A DNA stretch of 64,000 nt from Loktanella gaetbuli (GCF_020531945.1 NZ_JAJATZ010000001.1:372001-436000), one strand, 5' to 3'; shown: positions 43,092-52,659, counted from the stretch's first letter. The notes: generated from the sequence alone by a model not told the origin. Program-made: numbers and translations.

Positions 43092-44098
43092 ATGGATTGC
43101 CCCTTGAACAGTCCGGTCGGCCGGAACAACAAAACGATGATCAGAATGATAAAGCTGACGGCAAACTTGTAGTCACCGCTCAGCAGCTGCACGAGGCCCT
43201 CTGGCGCCATGCTTTCAGGCAGCCAGTAGGTCAGCACCTTTTTCAAAGGATAGGTGACCGTTACCTCGGCAAAGGCAATGAGGAAACCGCCGACAATCGC
43301 ACCCTTTGGGTTGCCGATCCCGCCGACGATGGCCGCCGCGAACATGGGCAGCAGCAGCTGGAAATAGGTGAACGCCTTGAACGATTTGTCGAGGCCGTAA
43401 AGCACACCCGCCGTGGTTGCCAGTGCGCCGACCAGCAGCCATGTCACACGCACCACGCGGTCGGGATCGATGCCGGACAGCAGCGCCAGATCCTCGTTGT
43501 CGGAAAAGGCGCGCATGGATTTGCCGGTGCGCGTCTTGTTCAGAAACCAGAACAACGCGATCATGACGATGACGGCGGTGACCAGCGTGATGGCCTGCGT
43601 CGTCCGAATGGCCAGACCTTCGTCCAGACCGGTCATGTCGCGGAACTGGCGCACGGTGATCAGGAAACGCTCACCATCGGCGAACTGGATGTCGCGCACG
43701 CCGAAAAACACACGTGTCAGGCCGTTCATGACGAACATCACACCCAGCGACACGATCACGAGGATCACCGGTTTGGCCTTTTGTTCGCGGTAGAATTTGT
43801 AGACCAACCAGTCGGTCACCAGCAGAATTACACCTGTCGCTGCGATTCCGATCGGCAGGGCGAGCAGGGCGGTCGGCAGTGGTCCCAGCGTGATGCCGAA
43901 AGCCACCAGCACCGCTGTCAGCTTGATCGTGATGCCTGTTCCCAGCGCCATCGTGTCGCCGTGGGCAAAGTTGGAAAACCGCAAGATTGCGTAAACCAAC
44001 GTGATCCCCAGCGCCCCCAGTGCCAACTGCGCACCATAGGCAGCAGCCGGTATGATCACAAAGTTCGTCAAGAAGACGAGACCGTTCAGAAATTCCAT
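43088..44098 (-). CDS. livH: Branched-chain amino-acid-type ABC transporter permease LivH
   Basis: 336 residues with eight hydrophobic segments. LivH-like features: LALGALGITLVYAILRFSNFAHGDTMALG near the N-terminus and VGGIGNPKGAIVGGFLIAF. Partner of LivM. Its stop overlaps the livM start. Confidence 0.92.
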   Translation of the reverse strand: MEFLNGLVFLTNFVIIPAAAYGAQLALGALGITLVYAILRFSNFAHGDTMALGTGITIKLTAVLVAFGITLGPLPTALLALPIGIAATGVILLVTDWLVYKFYREQKAKPVILVIVSLGVMFVMNGLTRVFFGVRDIQFADGERFLITVRQFRDMTGLDEGLAIRTTQAITLVTAVIVMIALFWFLNKTRTGKSMRAFSDNEDLALLSGIDPDRVVRVTWLLVGALATTAGVLYGLDKSFKAFTYFQLLLPMFAAAIVGGIGNPKGAIVGGFLIAFAEVTVTYPLKKVLTYWLPESMAPEGLVQLLSGDYKFAVSFIILIIVLLFRPTGLFKGQSI

Positions 44099-44160
44099 TC
44101 AATATCCCCCAGTCCGGCCGCGATACGCGGGCACGGTGGTCGTCAAGATCAATGCGGGCA

Positions 44161-44985
44161 TCACCCGCCCAAGAAGCTGCGGCGCACTTCGTCGTCAGCC
44201 AGCAATTCCTTGCCGGTGCCGGTATGCGCGTTCGCGCCCTGAACCAGAACATAAGCTTTGTCAGCGATTTCAAGCGCTTGGCGGGCGTTCTGCTCTACCA
44301 TCAGGATCGGGATACCCGTGCGGGCCACCTCGATAATGCGGTCAAAGAGTTCATCCATGACGATCGGGCTGACGCCGGCGGTCGGTTCGTCCAGCATCAG
44401 AACCTTGGGCTGTGTCATCAATGCACGTCCCACAGCGACCTGCTGACGCTGACCACCCGACAATTCACCCGCAGGCTGGTTCCGCTTTTCCTTGAGGATC
44501 GGAAACAGGTCATACACCTTGGTCATCGTATCGCGGAAATCATCGCGCCGGATGAACGCACCCATCTCCAGGTTTTCCTCGACGGTCATCGAGGTAAAGA
44601 TGTTGTGGGTCTGCGGCACGAATCCCATGCCCTTGATCACGCGGTCCTGCGGCGTCAGCGCGGTAATATCCTCACCGTCCAGCATCACGTGGCCCGAGCG
44701 CACGTCCAGCATGCCGAACATCGCCTTCATCGCGGTGGATTTGCCTGCACCGTTAGGGCCGACGATCACGGCGATTTCGCCTGGATCAACGGCGATGGTG
44801 CAGCTGTGCAGAATGTCCGGTCCCTTGCCATAGCCACCTGTCATGGCCTCGCCGATCAGAAACGCCCTGCTGTTTGCTGGCACAGCCTTGCCGCCCTTGC
44901 GGACGGTTTGCGTCGTGCTGCCTCCGGGTTTGGTGATCGACCGGTCCTTGTTGCCGCGGTCGTCCTGGTATGCGCTGTCACTCAT
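44161..44985 (-). CDS. livF: ABC transporter ATP-binding protein LivF
   Basis: 274 residues, longer than typical LivF (about 235) by an N-terminal polar extension of about 40 residues (MSDSAYQDDRGNKDRS...). ATPase features: Walker A GPNGAGKST, ABC signature LSGGQRQQVAVGRAL, Walker B VLMLDEPTAGVSP. Coupled to livG by a four-base overlap. Energises the LivHM channel. Confidence 0.93.
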   Translation of the reverse strand: MSDSAYQDDRGNKDRSITKPGGSTTQTVRKGGKAVPANSRAFLIGEAMTGGYGKGPDILHSCTIAVDPGEIAVIVGPNGAGKSTAMKAMFGMLDVRSGHVMLDGEDITALTPQDRVIKGMGFVPQTHNIFTSMTVEENLEMGAFIRRDDFRDTMTKVYDLFPILKEKRNQPAGELSGGQRQQVAVGRALMTQPKVLMLDEPTAGVSPIVMDELFDRIIEVARTGIPILMVEQNARQALEIADKAYVLVQGANAHTGTGKELLADDEVRRSFLGG

Positions 44986-45767
44986 GCTGTGGCCACCTGA
45001 TCCTTGTTTTTCAGACCCGTGCCCAGATAGGCTTCGATCACCTGTTCATTGGCCTTGATCTCGTCCAGCGTGCCCTCAGCCAGCACCTTGCCTTCGGCCA
45101 TGCAGATCACGGGGTCGCAGAGGCGGCCGATAAAATCCATGTCGTGTTCGATTACGACGAATGTATAGCCGCGCTCGCGGTTCAGACGCTGGATCGCGTC
45201 ACCGATGGTATTCAGCAGCGTGCGGTTCACGCCCGCACCGACCTCGTCCAGGAACACGATCCGGGCGTCGACCATCATGGTGCGGCCCAGTTCCAGCAAT
45301 TTCTTTTGTCCGCCAGAGACTTGCCCGGCCTTGTGATCGGCCAGATGGGTGATGGTCAGAAATTCCAGCACCTCGTCGGCCTTGGCCCGCAGGGCGCGTT
45401 CTTCGTCAGCGATGCGTTTGCGCCCGAACCACGTATTCCACAGCGTTTCGCCCGCCTGATTGCCCGGCACCATCATCAGGTTCTCGCGGCAGGTCATCGA
45501 CGAAAACTCATGCGCGATCTGAAAGGTGCGCAGCAGCCCCTTGTGGAACAATTCATGCGGCGGCAGACCGGTGATATCCTCGCCCGCCATGGTCACGCGC
45601 CCCGACGTCGGTTCAAGAACGCCCGCGATCACATTGAAAAGCGTGGTTTTTCCAGCGCCATTCGGACCGATCAACCCGGTGATCGATCCTTCACGGATCG
45701 TCAGGCTTGCCCCGTCCACGGCGTGAAAACCACCAAAGGTCTTCACGAGATTTTCGACAACGATCAT
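44982..45767 (-). CDS. livG: ABC transporter ATP-binding protein LivG
   Basis: 261 residues. Walker A GPNGAGKTT, signature QVSGGQKKLLELGRTM, Walker B IVFLDEVGAGVNRTL (DEVGAG for the usual DEPxAG). LivG-type C-terminal motif EHDMDFIGRLCDPVICMAEGKVLAEG. Pairs with LivF. Confidence 0.94.
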   Translation of the reverse strand: MIVVENLVKTFGGFHAVDGASLTIREGSITGLIGPNGAGKTTLFNVIAGVLEPTSGRVTMAGEDITGLPPHELFHKGLLRTFQIAHEFSSMTCRENLMMVPGNQAGETLWNTWFGRKRIADEERALRAKADEVLEFLTITHLADHKAGQVSGGQKKLLELGRTMMVDARIVFLDEVGAGVNRTLLNTIGDAIQRLNRERGYTFVVIEHDMDFIGRLCDPVICMAEGKVLAEGTLDEIKANEQVIEAYLGTGLKNKDQVATA

Positions 45768-45787
45768 TGATTTTCAATCCGTTGGGT

Positions 45788-45813
45788 GCCCCGGCGCGCG
45801 ATGGCGCCGGGGC
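45788..45813 (-). terminator. Intra-operon hairpin between livK and livG
   Basis: 10-bp stem GCCCCGGCGC / GCGCCGGGGC with a 6-nt loop; no T run. It lies right after the substrate-binding protein gene, where such hairpins commonly protect its mRNA and lower expression of downstream genes. Confidence 0.6.
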
Positions 45814-45823
45814 AGGTCAGGTT

Positions 45824-47020
45824 TTAGCGGAAGTTGACGGTGACGATTTCGCCGTCCTGGATCTCGATCTCGCGGTAGTTGCCGGCGGATTCGCCTTCAC
45901 CGATGAGTTCAACCGCCGTGGCACCGACATAGTCGATGTCTTCGCCAGCCTTCAGCAGCTCAATCGCCTTGCCCAGTTCACCGGGGAAAATCTCGGTGCC
46001 GGGGGCGTTGGCCACATTCATGACTTCACCCATGAAATCAGTGGACTGGTTGGAACCCGCTGCTTCCATGGCCAGCATGATCAGGGCTGCTGCGTCATAG
46101 CTTTCGGGTGCGAATGCGCCCGTGCCATCGAAATCAGCCTCGGCTGCCAGGGCCTGGAACATTTCAGCGCCCGCGCTGTCGGTGCCGGGGAACTGACCGA
46201 ACGACCCGTTCAGCGCGTCACCGATGTCATCGACCAGCTGCTGACCGACCATGCCGTCGGGCAGGACGAAGGTGTCGAATGCACCCGTGTCGATCGAGTT
46301 CTGGATGATGCCCTTGCCGCCCTGGTCGGTGTAACCGGCCACGACCAGAACCTCGCCACCGGCGGCTGCCAGTGCAGCGACTTCGGAGGAATAGTCGCCC
46401 TTGCCGTCCTCGTGTGCGGCCGAAATCGTGACGGTGCCGCCTGATTCCTCGAATGCCGCCTGGAACGCGTCAGCCAGACCCTTGCCATAGTCGTTGTTGG
46501 TATAGGTCAGCGCGACCTCGGTGATACCGCGATCGTTCAGGATCTCGGTCATCACGACACCCTGACGGGCATCGGACGGTGCGGTGCGGAAGAACAGGCC
46601 GTCATCCTCTGCGGTGGACAGGCCCGGCGAGGTGGCGGAGGGCGAAATCATCACGACGCCGTTGGGGCGTGCGACGTTTTGCAGGATCGCACCCGTCACG
46701 CCGGAACAATCGGCACCCATGATGGCGTTCACGCCGTCACCGGTAACCAGACCTTCGGCGGCGGCGGTGGCTGCACCGGCGTCAATGCAGGTGGAATCCG
46801 CGCGGATGCCGGTCACGGTCGCGCCGTCCAGCAGGGTGCCTGCTGCGTTGACTTCGGCAATGGCCAGCTCAGCGCCAGCGCCCATGGCGGGGGTGATGGA
46901 TTCCAGCGGGCCGGTAAAGCCCAGCACGATCCCGATCTTGACGTCGCCCGTATGCGCGGCAGCAAAGGCCTGGCCGGCAAACAGGGCGGTGGCCGCGGTG
47001 GCCATCATCAGATGTTTCAT
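45824..47020 (-). CDS. livK: Periplasmic amino-acid binding protein, LivK-like
   Basis: 398 residues. Signal peptide MKHLMMATAATALFAGQAFAA. Periplasmic type I binding fold: VKIGIVLGFTGPLESITPAMG, the NAIMGADCSGVTGAI ligand region, and NDYGKGLADAFQAAFEESGGTV. ANF/LivJ-type. The specific ligand is not evident. First gene of the livK-G-F-H-M operon. Confidence 0.92.
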   Translation of the reverse strand: MKHLMMATAATALFAGQAFAAAHTGDVKIGIVLGFTGPLESITPAMGAGAELAIAEVNAAGTLLDGATVTGIRADSTCIDAGAATAAAEGLVTGDGVNAIMGADCSGVTGAILQNVARPNGVVMISPSATSPGLSTAEDDGLFFRTAPSDARQGVVMTEILNDRGITEVALTYTNNDYGKGLADAFQAAFEESGGTVTISAAHEDGKGDYSSEVAALAAAGGEVLVVAGYTDQGGKGIIQNSIDTGAFDTFVLPDGMVGQQLVDDIGDALNGSFGQFPGTDSAGAEMFQALAAEADFDGTGAFAPESYDAAALIMLAMEAAGSNQSTDFMGEVMNVANAPGTEIFPGELGKAIELLKAGEDIDYVGATAVELIGEGESAGNYREIEIQDGEIVTVNFR

Positions 47021-47094
47021 TGGTAACTCCCTAACGTTTTTGTTGTTGGTGGACGCAGATTAGCAGGCGTGTTGCAGAAAGAAAGCGCCAACCG

Positions 47095-47112
47095 GCAGGT
47101 CGTTCGACCTGC
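47095..47112. promoter_or_regulatory. Palindrome upstream of livK, candidate operator
   Basis: GCAGGTCG-TT-CGACCTGC, a perfect 8-bp inverted repeat 75 bp before the livK start. A TGC-TAATCT extended -10 (47062-47057 on the minus strand) lies downstream, so the palindrome would sit near -50. A regulator, perhaps the adjacent GlxA-type protein, may bind here; not proven. Confidence 0.45.
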
Positions 47113-47224
47113 AAAACCAGTCGTACCGGGTCAAAATCGCGACTTTGCGACATGCCGCAACCTGAGGTTGATTTGCAAAGTGCCCGCTGCCGCTACGTCA
47201 TCGCGGACAAGAGAATCGCAGGCC

Positions 47225-48226
47225 CTACGGCCCTGTCCGCGCCGCATGCGATCCGCGTTCGCGGTAGGGCGTCGTATCATAATGTGCGCGGTAGCATTTC
47301 GAAAAATGTGACGGCGACGCAAATCCGCAGGCGAGTGCGACATTGATCACCGTCATGTCGGTCTGCATCAGCAGGTTGCGCGCCTTGGCCAGCCGCAGTT
47401 CCATGTAATACCGCTTGGGGCTGCGCGACAGATAGCGGCGGAACAGCCGTTCCAGCTGGCGTGTCGACATCCCCACCTCCTTGGCCAGTTGCGCGGGGCT
47501 GATCGGATCCTCGATGTTCTGTTCCATCAACTTGATGACGCGCGACAGTTTCGGATGCCTGACGCCGATACGGGTGGGGATCGACAGCCGCTGCGTGTCC
47601 TGATCGGTGCGGATCGACGAATAAATCAGGATATCAGCGACATTGTTGGCCAATTCCTCGCCGTGGTCATCCGCAATCAGCTTGAGCATCAGGTCGATGG
47701 ATGCAGTGCCCCCAGCGGTCGTGATGCGGTTGCCATCAATGACGAACACGGACCGGGTCAGGTCGACCTCTTCGAATTCCTCGATAAAGCTGTCCTGATT
47801 TTCCCAGTGAATCGTCGCGCGTTTGCCATCCAGCAAGCCCGCCCGCGCCATGGTATAGCCGGCGGTACACAGGCCCGCGACGGGCAGGCCACGCCGGGCC
47901 TCCTTGCGCAGCCAGTTCAGCACGCGCTTGGTCGTGGCCTCCTGAATCTCGAGCCCGCCACACAGCATGATGGTATCTTCGCGGTCCAGTTCCGACAGAT
48001 CGCCATTCACCGTGAACACGCATCCATTGGAACAGGTCGCGCTGACACCGCCCTCGGCCAGCAGCGACCAGCTGTACAGCTGCCGTCCTGCGGTCATGTT
48101 GGCGATCCGTAAACTTTCGATGGCGGCGGAAAAACAGAGCATCGTGAACTGATCCAGCAGGACAAACACGAAATGCCGGGGCCGCTGTTCGGCTGCGACT
48201 GCACGGGGGGATGATGATGGTGGCAT
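47225..48226 (-). CDS. GlxA-family transcriptional regulator (DJ-1/PfpI-like plus AraC HTH)
   Basis: 333 residues. N-terminal DJ-1/PfpI-like domain (about 17-190: FVFVLLDQFTMLCFSAAIE, the nucleophile-region GLCTAGYTMARAG) and C-terminal AraC HTH (about 225-325: MSTRQLERLFRRYL, CGFASPSHFSKCYRAHYDTTPYRERG). Similar regulators control amino acid, betaine or carnitine use. ATG 48226 is chosen because GGAG lies 7 bases upstream. It neighbours the liv operon on the same strand, so it may regulate it. Confidence 0.88.
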   Translation of the reverse strand: MPPSSSPRAVAAEQRPRHFVFVLLDQFTMLCFSAAIESLRIANMTAGRQLYSWSLLAEGGVSATCSNGCVFTVNGDLSELDREDTIMLCGGLEIQEATTKRVLNWLRKEARRGLPVAGLCTAGYTMARAGLLDGKRATIHWENQDSFIEEFEEVDLTRSVFVIDGNRITTAGGTASIDLMLKLIADDHGEELANNVADILIYSSIRTDQDTQRLSIPTRIGVRHPKLSRVIKLMEQNIEDPISPAQLAKEVGMSTRQLERLFRRYLSRSPKRYYMELRLAKARNLLMQTDMTVINVALACGFASPSHFSKCYRAHYDTTPYRERGSHAARTGP

Positions 48227-48377
48227 GACCATACTCCGAAAAACGCTTCCGCGGACCAAACGCTACTAATCGCCCGGAAACAAGTGCCGCACCGACATTT
48301 GCATTGGACCTCTGGGGGTCGCACGTTATAAGCCGCGTCCGACAGCAAGAACCCGGATTGCCGGGGAAGGGGAAACG

Positions 48378-49748
48378 ATGAGCACTTGGACCAAATCCGA
48401 CTGGCGCAGCAAACCACGCGTGCAGATGCCCGAATATACCGACGCCACCGCACTGCAGGCGGTCGAGGCGAAACTGGCCAGCTATCCCCCGCTGGTCTTT
48501 GCCGGCGAGGCCCGCCGCCTGCGCAGCCACCTGGCCAAGGTCAGCCGAGGCGAAGCGTTCCTCTTGCAGGGCGGCGATTGCGCCGAAAGCTTTGCCGAAT
48601 TCAGCGCCGACACGATCCGCGACACGTTCAAGGTGATGTTGCAGATGGCGATGGTCCTGACCTACGGAGCCAAGGTGCCCGTGGTCAAGGTGGGCCGCAT
48701 GGCAGGCCAGATGGCCAAGCCACGCAGCGCCCCCACCGAAACCGTCAGCGGCGTGGAATTGCCCAGCTACCGCGGTGACATCATCAACGGGTTCGATTTC
48801 ACGCCTGACAGCCGGATCCCCGATCCCGCACGCATGGAACAGGCCTATTTGCAGGCGGCGGCGTCGCTGAACCTGCTGCGTGCCTTTTCCACGGGTGGCT
48901 ATGCCGACGTGCATCAGGTGCACCAGTGGACGCTGGGATTCACCGATGCGCCAGAGGCCGAAAAATATCGCGAACTGGCCAGCCGTATCAGCGATACGCT
49001 GGATTTCATGAATGCCGCCGGTCTGACCACCGACCGCAATCACGAATTGCAGACCGTCGAATTCTACACCAGCCACGAGGCATTGTTGCTGGAATACGAA
49101 GAGGCGCTGACCCGGGTGGACAGCACATCCGGCAACATGCTGGCCGGGTCCGGTCACATGATCTGGATCGGTGACCGGACACGTCAGCCAGACGGCGCGC
49201 ATGTCGAATACTGCAAGGGCGTGATGAACCCCATTGGCCTGAAATGTGGTCCGACGATGACCTCTGGTCACCTCAAGGCGCTGATGGCCTCGCTGAACCC
49301 GAACAACGAGGCTGGCCGCCTGACGCTGATCGCACGCTTTGGTGCGGGCCAGGTGGGTGAACACCTGCCGCGTCTGATCAAGGCCGTCGAGGAAGAAGGC
49401 GCAAACGTCGTCTGGACCTGTGACCCGATGCACGGCAACACGATCAAATCCTCGACCGGCTACAAGACCCGTCCGTTCGAGAGCGTGCTGCGTGAGGTCA
49501 CCGAATTCTTTGGCGTGCACAACGCCGAGGGCACGATCCCCGGCGGTGTCCATTTCGAAATGACCGGCAAGGACGTGACCGAATGCACCGGCGGCGTGCG
49601 TGCCGTGACCGACGAGGATCTGTCAGATCGTTATCACACGGCCTGCGATCCGCGCCTGAATGCCAGTCAGTCGCTGGAACTGGCGTTCCTTGTGGCCGAA
49701 CAGCTCAGCAACCGCCGCACCGCAATGGCCGACGCCAAGGCCAGCTGA
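48378..49748 (+). CDS. 3-deoxy-7-phosphoheptulonate synthase, class II (DAHP synthase)
   Basis: 456 residues, plant-type class II DAHP synthase, first step of aromatic amino acid synthesis from PEP and erythrose 4-phosphate. Seen: LLQGGDCAESF (metal-binding Cys near residue 69), VKVGRMAGQMAKPRS, GSGHMIWIGDRTRQPDGAHVEYCKGVMNPIGLKCGP, CDPMHGNTI, and GGVHFEMTGKDVTECTGG. Monocistronic, ended by a strong terminator. Confidence 0.97.
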   Translation: MSTWTKSDWRSKPRVQMPEYTDATALQAVEAKLASYPPLVFAGEARRLRSHLAKVSRGEAFLLQGGDCAESFAEFSADTIRDTFKVMLQMAMVLTYGAKVPVVKVGRMAGQMAKPRSAPTETVSGVELPSYRGDIINGFDFTPDSRIPDPARMEQAYLQAAASLNLLRAFSTGGYADVHQVHQWTLGFTDAPEAEKYRELASRISDTLDFMNAAGLTTDRNHELQTVEFYTSHEALLLEYEEALTRVDSTSGNMLAGSGHMIWIGDRTRQPDGAHVEYCKGVMNPIGLKCGPTMTSGHLKALMASLNPNNEAGRLTLIARFGAGQVGEHLPRLIKAVEEEGANVVWTCDPMHGNTIKSSTGYKTRPFESVLREVTEFFGVHNAEGTIPGGVHFEMTGKDVTECTGGVRAVTDEDLSDRYHTACDPRLNASQSLELAFLVAEQLSNRRTAMADAKAS

Positions 49749-49773
49749 TCGCGCGCACCATTGACTGCGAGGG

Positions 49774-49798
49774 GGGGCACCGGATCGGTGCCCCTTTT
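49774..49798 (+). terminator. Rho-independent terminator of the DAHP synthase gene
   Basis: 9-bp stem GGGGCACCG / CGGTGCCCC with 3-nt loop, followed by TTTT. The next gene converges from the right. Confidence 0.88.
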
Positions 49799-50427
49799 CA
49801 TGTGCGGGTATTGTCCACGACCAGACGCAGGCCCGGATGCGCAGGATCGCTGGCGCGGCTGTCGGCAAACTGCCTGCCCAGCACCTGACGCCGGATCGCC
49901 GGTGCTGCTGCCATATCCCACCGCAGACCGGACCTTGTCCGTGTGTCGTGACTGACGATCGCACCCATGACTTTGGTCACCTGACCCGTCGCATCCGCCA
50001 AGGGCAGCGCCAGAAAATGCCCACGCACCGGATGCCAGCCAAACCGACGCGTTCCGATCAACGGCACGCCAAGGATCGCAGGATCGGCCAGGCAGTCCTG
50101 CACCAACGCAACCACCCGCGCTCCGGCGTCATCGGTGAAAAAGCAGCCCACCGACATGCCCCGCGGATCGAATCCCAAACCATCATGTAATGCCTGACCC
50201 GCCACGCGGATGCGCAACGCATCCAGCCCGGTCCGCTGTGCGACAAAGGCATGGGGCAATGCCGCATGCAGCGCCAACGGGTCGATATCCGCATGGCGCG
50301 GCACGGGGCTGGTGCGGCTGATGGTGCGCCAATCCGCCTCGAGCACGGATAACAGCCGGGCGGCCTGCGGCGACAGGTGCGCCAAGGGATCAGGCGAGGG
50401 TCCGGTAGGGGGTGGAACAGGGTGCAT
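49798..50427 (-). CDS. PAS domain protein (PAS_5 type)
   Basis: 209 residues from ATG 50427. PAS_5-like: PRHADIDPLALHAALPHAFVAQR, RIRVAGQALHDGLGFDPRGM, and RRFGWHPVRGHFLALPLADATGQVTKVMGAIVSHD. These short PAS proteins of alphaproteobacteria have no output domain; role unknown. Convergent with the DAHP synthase gene. Confidence 0.82.
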   Translation of the reverse strand: MHPVPPPTGPSPDPLAHLSPQAARLLSVLEADWRTISRTSPVPRHADIDPLALHAALPHAFVAQRTGLDALRIRVAGQALHDGLGFDPRGMSVGCFFTDDAGARVVALVQDCLADPAILGVPLIGTRRFGWHPVRGHFLALPLADATGQVTKVMGAIVSHDTRTRSGLRWDMAAAPAIRRQVLGRQFADSRASDPAHPGLRLVVDNTRT

Positions 50428-50602
50428 GGCGGCGATCCGGTGGCAAAAACGTGGCAGAATTAAGGAAACCTTAACCCGCAAAGGACCGATGCTTCATCCA
50501 AAATAGGATCAAACGGTTAACAGCCGCCCGGCGGCGCGCCGCCCCTTGTCCCTCCGGCGCTGGAAACGTTACATGGGCCGGCAACGACCTGACAGGACGA
50601 CC

Positions 50603-51493
50603 ATGACCCACTCGATGACTGCTTTTGCGACCCGGACCGGACATTCCGATGCGGGGCGCTGGGAATGGACCCTGCGATCCGTGAACGGCCGCACGCTGGA
50701 TCTGCGGATGAACCTGCCGGACGGTTGCGATCGTCTTGAAACCACACTTCGGACGGCCCTGCGCAAGGCGCTGCATCGTGGCACGGTCACCGTGACGCTG
50801 ACCTGCCGGATGGATCAGGGGCAGGGCGGGCGCGACATTGATCCCGACCGGTTGGACAAGGTGTTGCGTGCATTGGATCAGGTGCAGGACCGGGCGTTTT
50901 CGCTGGGCGTCACGCTGGGACAGCCCACCGCAGCCGACGTGCTGATGCAACCCGGCGTGCTGGAGCCCGGTTCAGCGGGCGCAGCATCCGATGACCTGAT
51001 CGCTGCGGCCACCACGGCAATCGGTCCGCTGTTGGCGGATCTGACCGCGATGCGCGCCCAGGAAGGCACGGCATTGCAGAAACTGATCTGCGCGCAGCTC
51101 GACACCGTCCATGACCAGATCGAGGCCGCCCGCGCCCTGCTACCCGAACGCGAAAAACACGCCCGCCGCGCCCTGCGCGACGCCTATGCCCGTGTGATGG
51201 GCGAAATCACCGACACGGACGGCGCGCGCCTGACGCAGGAATTGGCGCTGATCGCGGTCAAGCAGGACGTGACCGAAGAGCTGGACAGGCTGAACACGCA
51301 TCTTGTCGCGGCATGGGACCTGATGGACGAAGACGGCCCTGTCGGCCGCAAGCTGGATTTCATCATTCAGGAGATGCTGCGCGAGGCGAATACGCTGTGT
51401 TCAAAATCGCAGAATGCGGCCCTCTCGGGAATCGGGATCACGATCAAGACCGCGCTGGAACAGATGCGCGAACAAGTTCAGAATGTGGAGTGA
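50603..51493 (+). CDS. yicC: YicC-family endoribonuclease
   Basis: 296 residues. YicC N-terminus MTHSMTAFATRTG and SVNGRTLDLRMNLPD; C-terminal DUF1732 part with VKQDVTEELDRLNTH and LDFIIQEMLREANTLCSKSQN. E. coli YicC is an RNA endonuclease. ATG 50603 gives the family N-terminus. gmk starts four bases after its stop, a widely conserved yicC-gmk pair. Confidence 0.95.
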   Translation: MTHSMTAFATRTGHSDAGRWEWTLRSVNGRTLDLRMNLPDGCDRLETTLRTALRKALHRGTVTVTLTCRMDQGQGGRDIDPDRLDKVLRALDQVQDRAFSLGVTLGQPTAADVLMQPGVLEPGSAGAASDDLIAAATTAIGPLLADLTAMRAQEGTALQKLICAQLDTVHDQIEAARALLPEREKHARRALRDAYARVMGEITDTDGARLTQELALIAVKQDVTEELDRLNTHLVAAWDLMDEDGPVGRKLDFIIQEMLREANTLCSKSQNAALSGIGITIKTALEQMREQVQNVE

Positions 51494-51496
51494 GTG

Positions 51497-52138
51497 ATGA
51501 CGCGTCGTGGCCTGCTGATCATCCTGTCCTCACCCTCGGGTGCGGGTAAATCGACCCTCGCCAAACGGCTTATGACATGGGACGACACGCTGCGGTTTTC
51601 GGTGTCCGCCACCACGCGCCAGCCCCGCGCGGGAGAGGTGGACGGCACCGACTATCATTTCGTGTCAGAGGCCGAATTCCGCCGCCTTGTGGATGATCGT
51701 GGCATGCTGGAACACGCCCGTGTGTTCGAAAATTACTACGGCAGCCCCAAGGCACCCGTGCAGGCCGCCATCGAGACAGGGCGCGACGTGCTGTTCGATA
51801 TCGACTGGCAGGGCGCGCAGCAGATCAGCAATTCCGACCTGCAGGATTCGGTGCTGTCGATCTTTATCCTGCCGCCTTCGATCACCGAACTGCACCGCCG
51901 GCTGGTCAATCGCGGGCAGGACGGTCCGGACGTGATTGCCAAGCGGATGCGCAAGAGCTGGGACGAAATCAGTCATTGGGACGGCTACGACTACGTGCTG
52001 GTCAATGACGATCTGGACGAAACCGAGGACCGTCTGAAAACCATCATCAGCGCCGAACGCCTGCGCCGTGCGCAACAGCCCGGCCTGCTGGATGTGGTGC
52101 GCCGCCTGCAATCCGAATTCGAGGAACGCCCGCTATGA
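51497..52138 (+). CDS. gmk: Guanylate kinase
   Basis: 213 residues. Phosphorylates GMP. P-loop SSPSGAGKSTL (11-21), VSATTRQPRAGEVDGTDYHFV, and VFENYYGSPKAPV; DIDWQGAQQI is the Walker B-like motif. ATG 51497 (GGAG six bases upstream) rather than the GTG one codon earlier. Overlaps the next gene (ATGA). Confidence 0.98.
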   Translation: MTRRGLLIILSSPSGAGKSTLAKRLMTWDDTLRFSVSATTRQPRAGEVDGTDYHFVSEAEFRRLVDDRGMLEHARVFENYYGSPKAPVQAAIETGRDVLFDIDWQGAQQISNSDLQDSVLSIFILPPSITELHRRLVNRGQDGPDVIAKRMRKSWDEISHWDGYDYVLVNDDLDETEDRLKTIISAERLRRAQQPGLLDVVRRLQSEFEERPL

Positions 52139-52659
52139 CCCTATATGCACTCAACGATATCCGCCCGACGCTGGGGGACGGCGTCTGGATCGCCCCCGGC
52201 GCGCACGTCATGGGAAGGGTCGATCTGGGGGACCGGGTCAACATCTGGTTCAACGTCACGATCCGGGGCGACAACGACCCGATCACCATCGGCGCGGACA
52301 GCAACATCCAGGAAAACGCCGTTCTGCACAACGATCCCGGTTTTCCGCTGACCGTGGGGCAGGGTTGCACCATCGGCCACAAGGCGATGCTGCATGGCTG
52401 CACCATCGGTGACAACACCATGATCGGGATGGGTGCAACCGTGCTGAATGGTGCCGTGATCGGCAAGAATTGCCTGATCGGCGCGGGCGCGCTGATCACC
52501 GAAGGCAAGACCATCCCGGACGGCAGCCTCGTCATGGGGGCACCCGGCAAGGTGGTGCGCCAACTGGACGACACGGCTATCGCGGGCCTGCGCCTGTCCG
52601 CCCGCCATTACGTCGAAAACGCGGCCCGTTTTGCCCGCGACCTGAAGGAAATCGAATGA
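52135..52659 (+). CDS. Gamma-class carbonic anhydrase family protein
   Basis: 174 residues, left-handed beta helix of hexapeptide repeats. Metal-ligand histidines are seen in AVLHNDPGFPL, CTIGHKAMLHGCTIGDN (two His). Conserved NIWFNVTIRGDN near the N-terminus with the Arg of the active site. Hydrates CO2 or has a related metal role. Coupled at both ends (ATGA), between gmk and the PLP enzyme. Confidence 0.9.
   Translation: MTLYALNDIRPTLGDGVWIAPGAHVMGRVDLGDRVNIWFNVTIRGDNDPITIGADSNIQENAVLHNDPGFPLTVGQGCTIGHKAMLHGCTIGDNTMIGMGATVLNGAVIGKNCLIGAGALITEGKTIPDGSLVMGAPGKVVRQLDDTAIAGLRLSARHYVENAARFARDLKEIE

Noticed and set aside
43079..44242. 387-codon open frame on the plus strand over livH
   Set aside because: Antisense to livH, rich in His and Gln, no motif.
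47736..49553. 605-codon open frame on the minus strand
   Set aside because: Antisense to the DAHP synthase gene and out of frame with the GlxA-type regulator; composition is His/Gln/Arg rich as in shadow frames.
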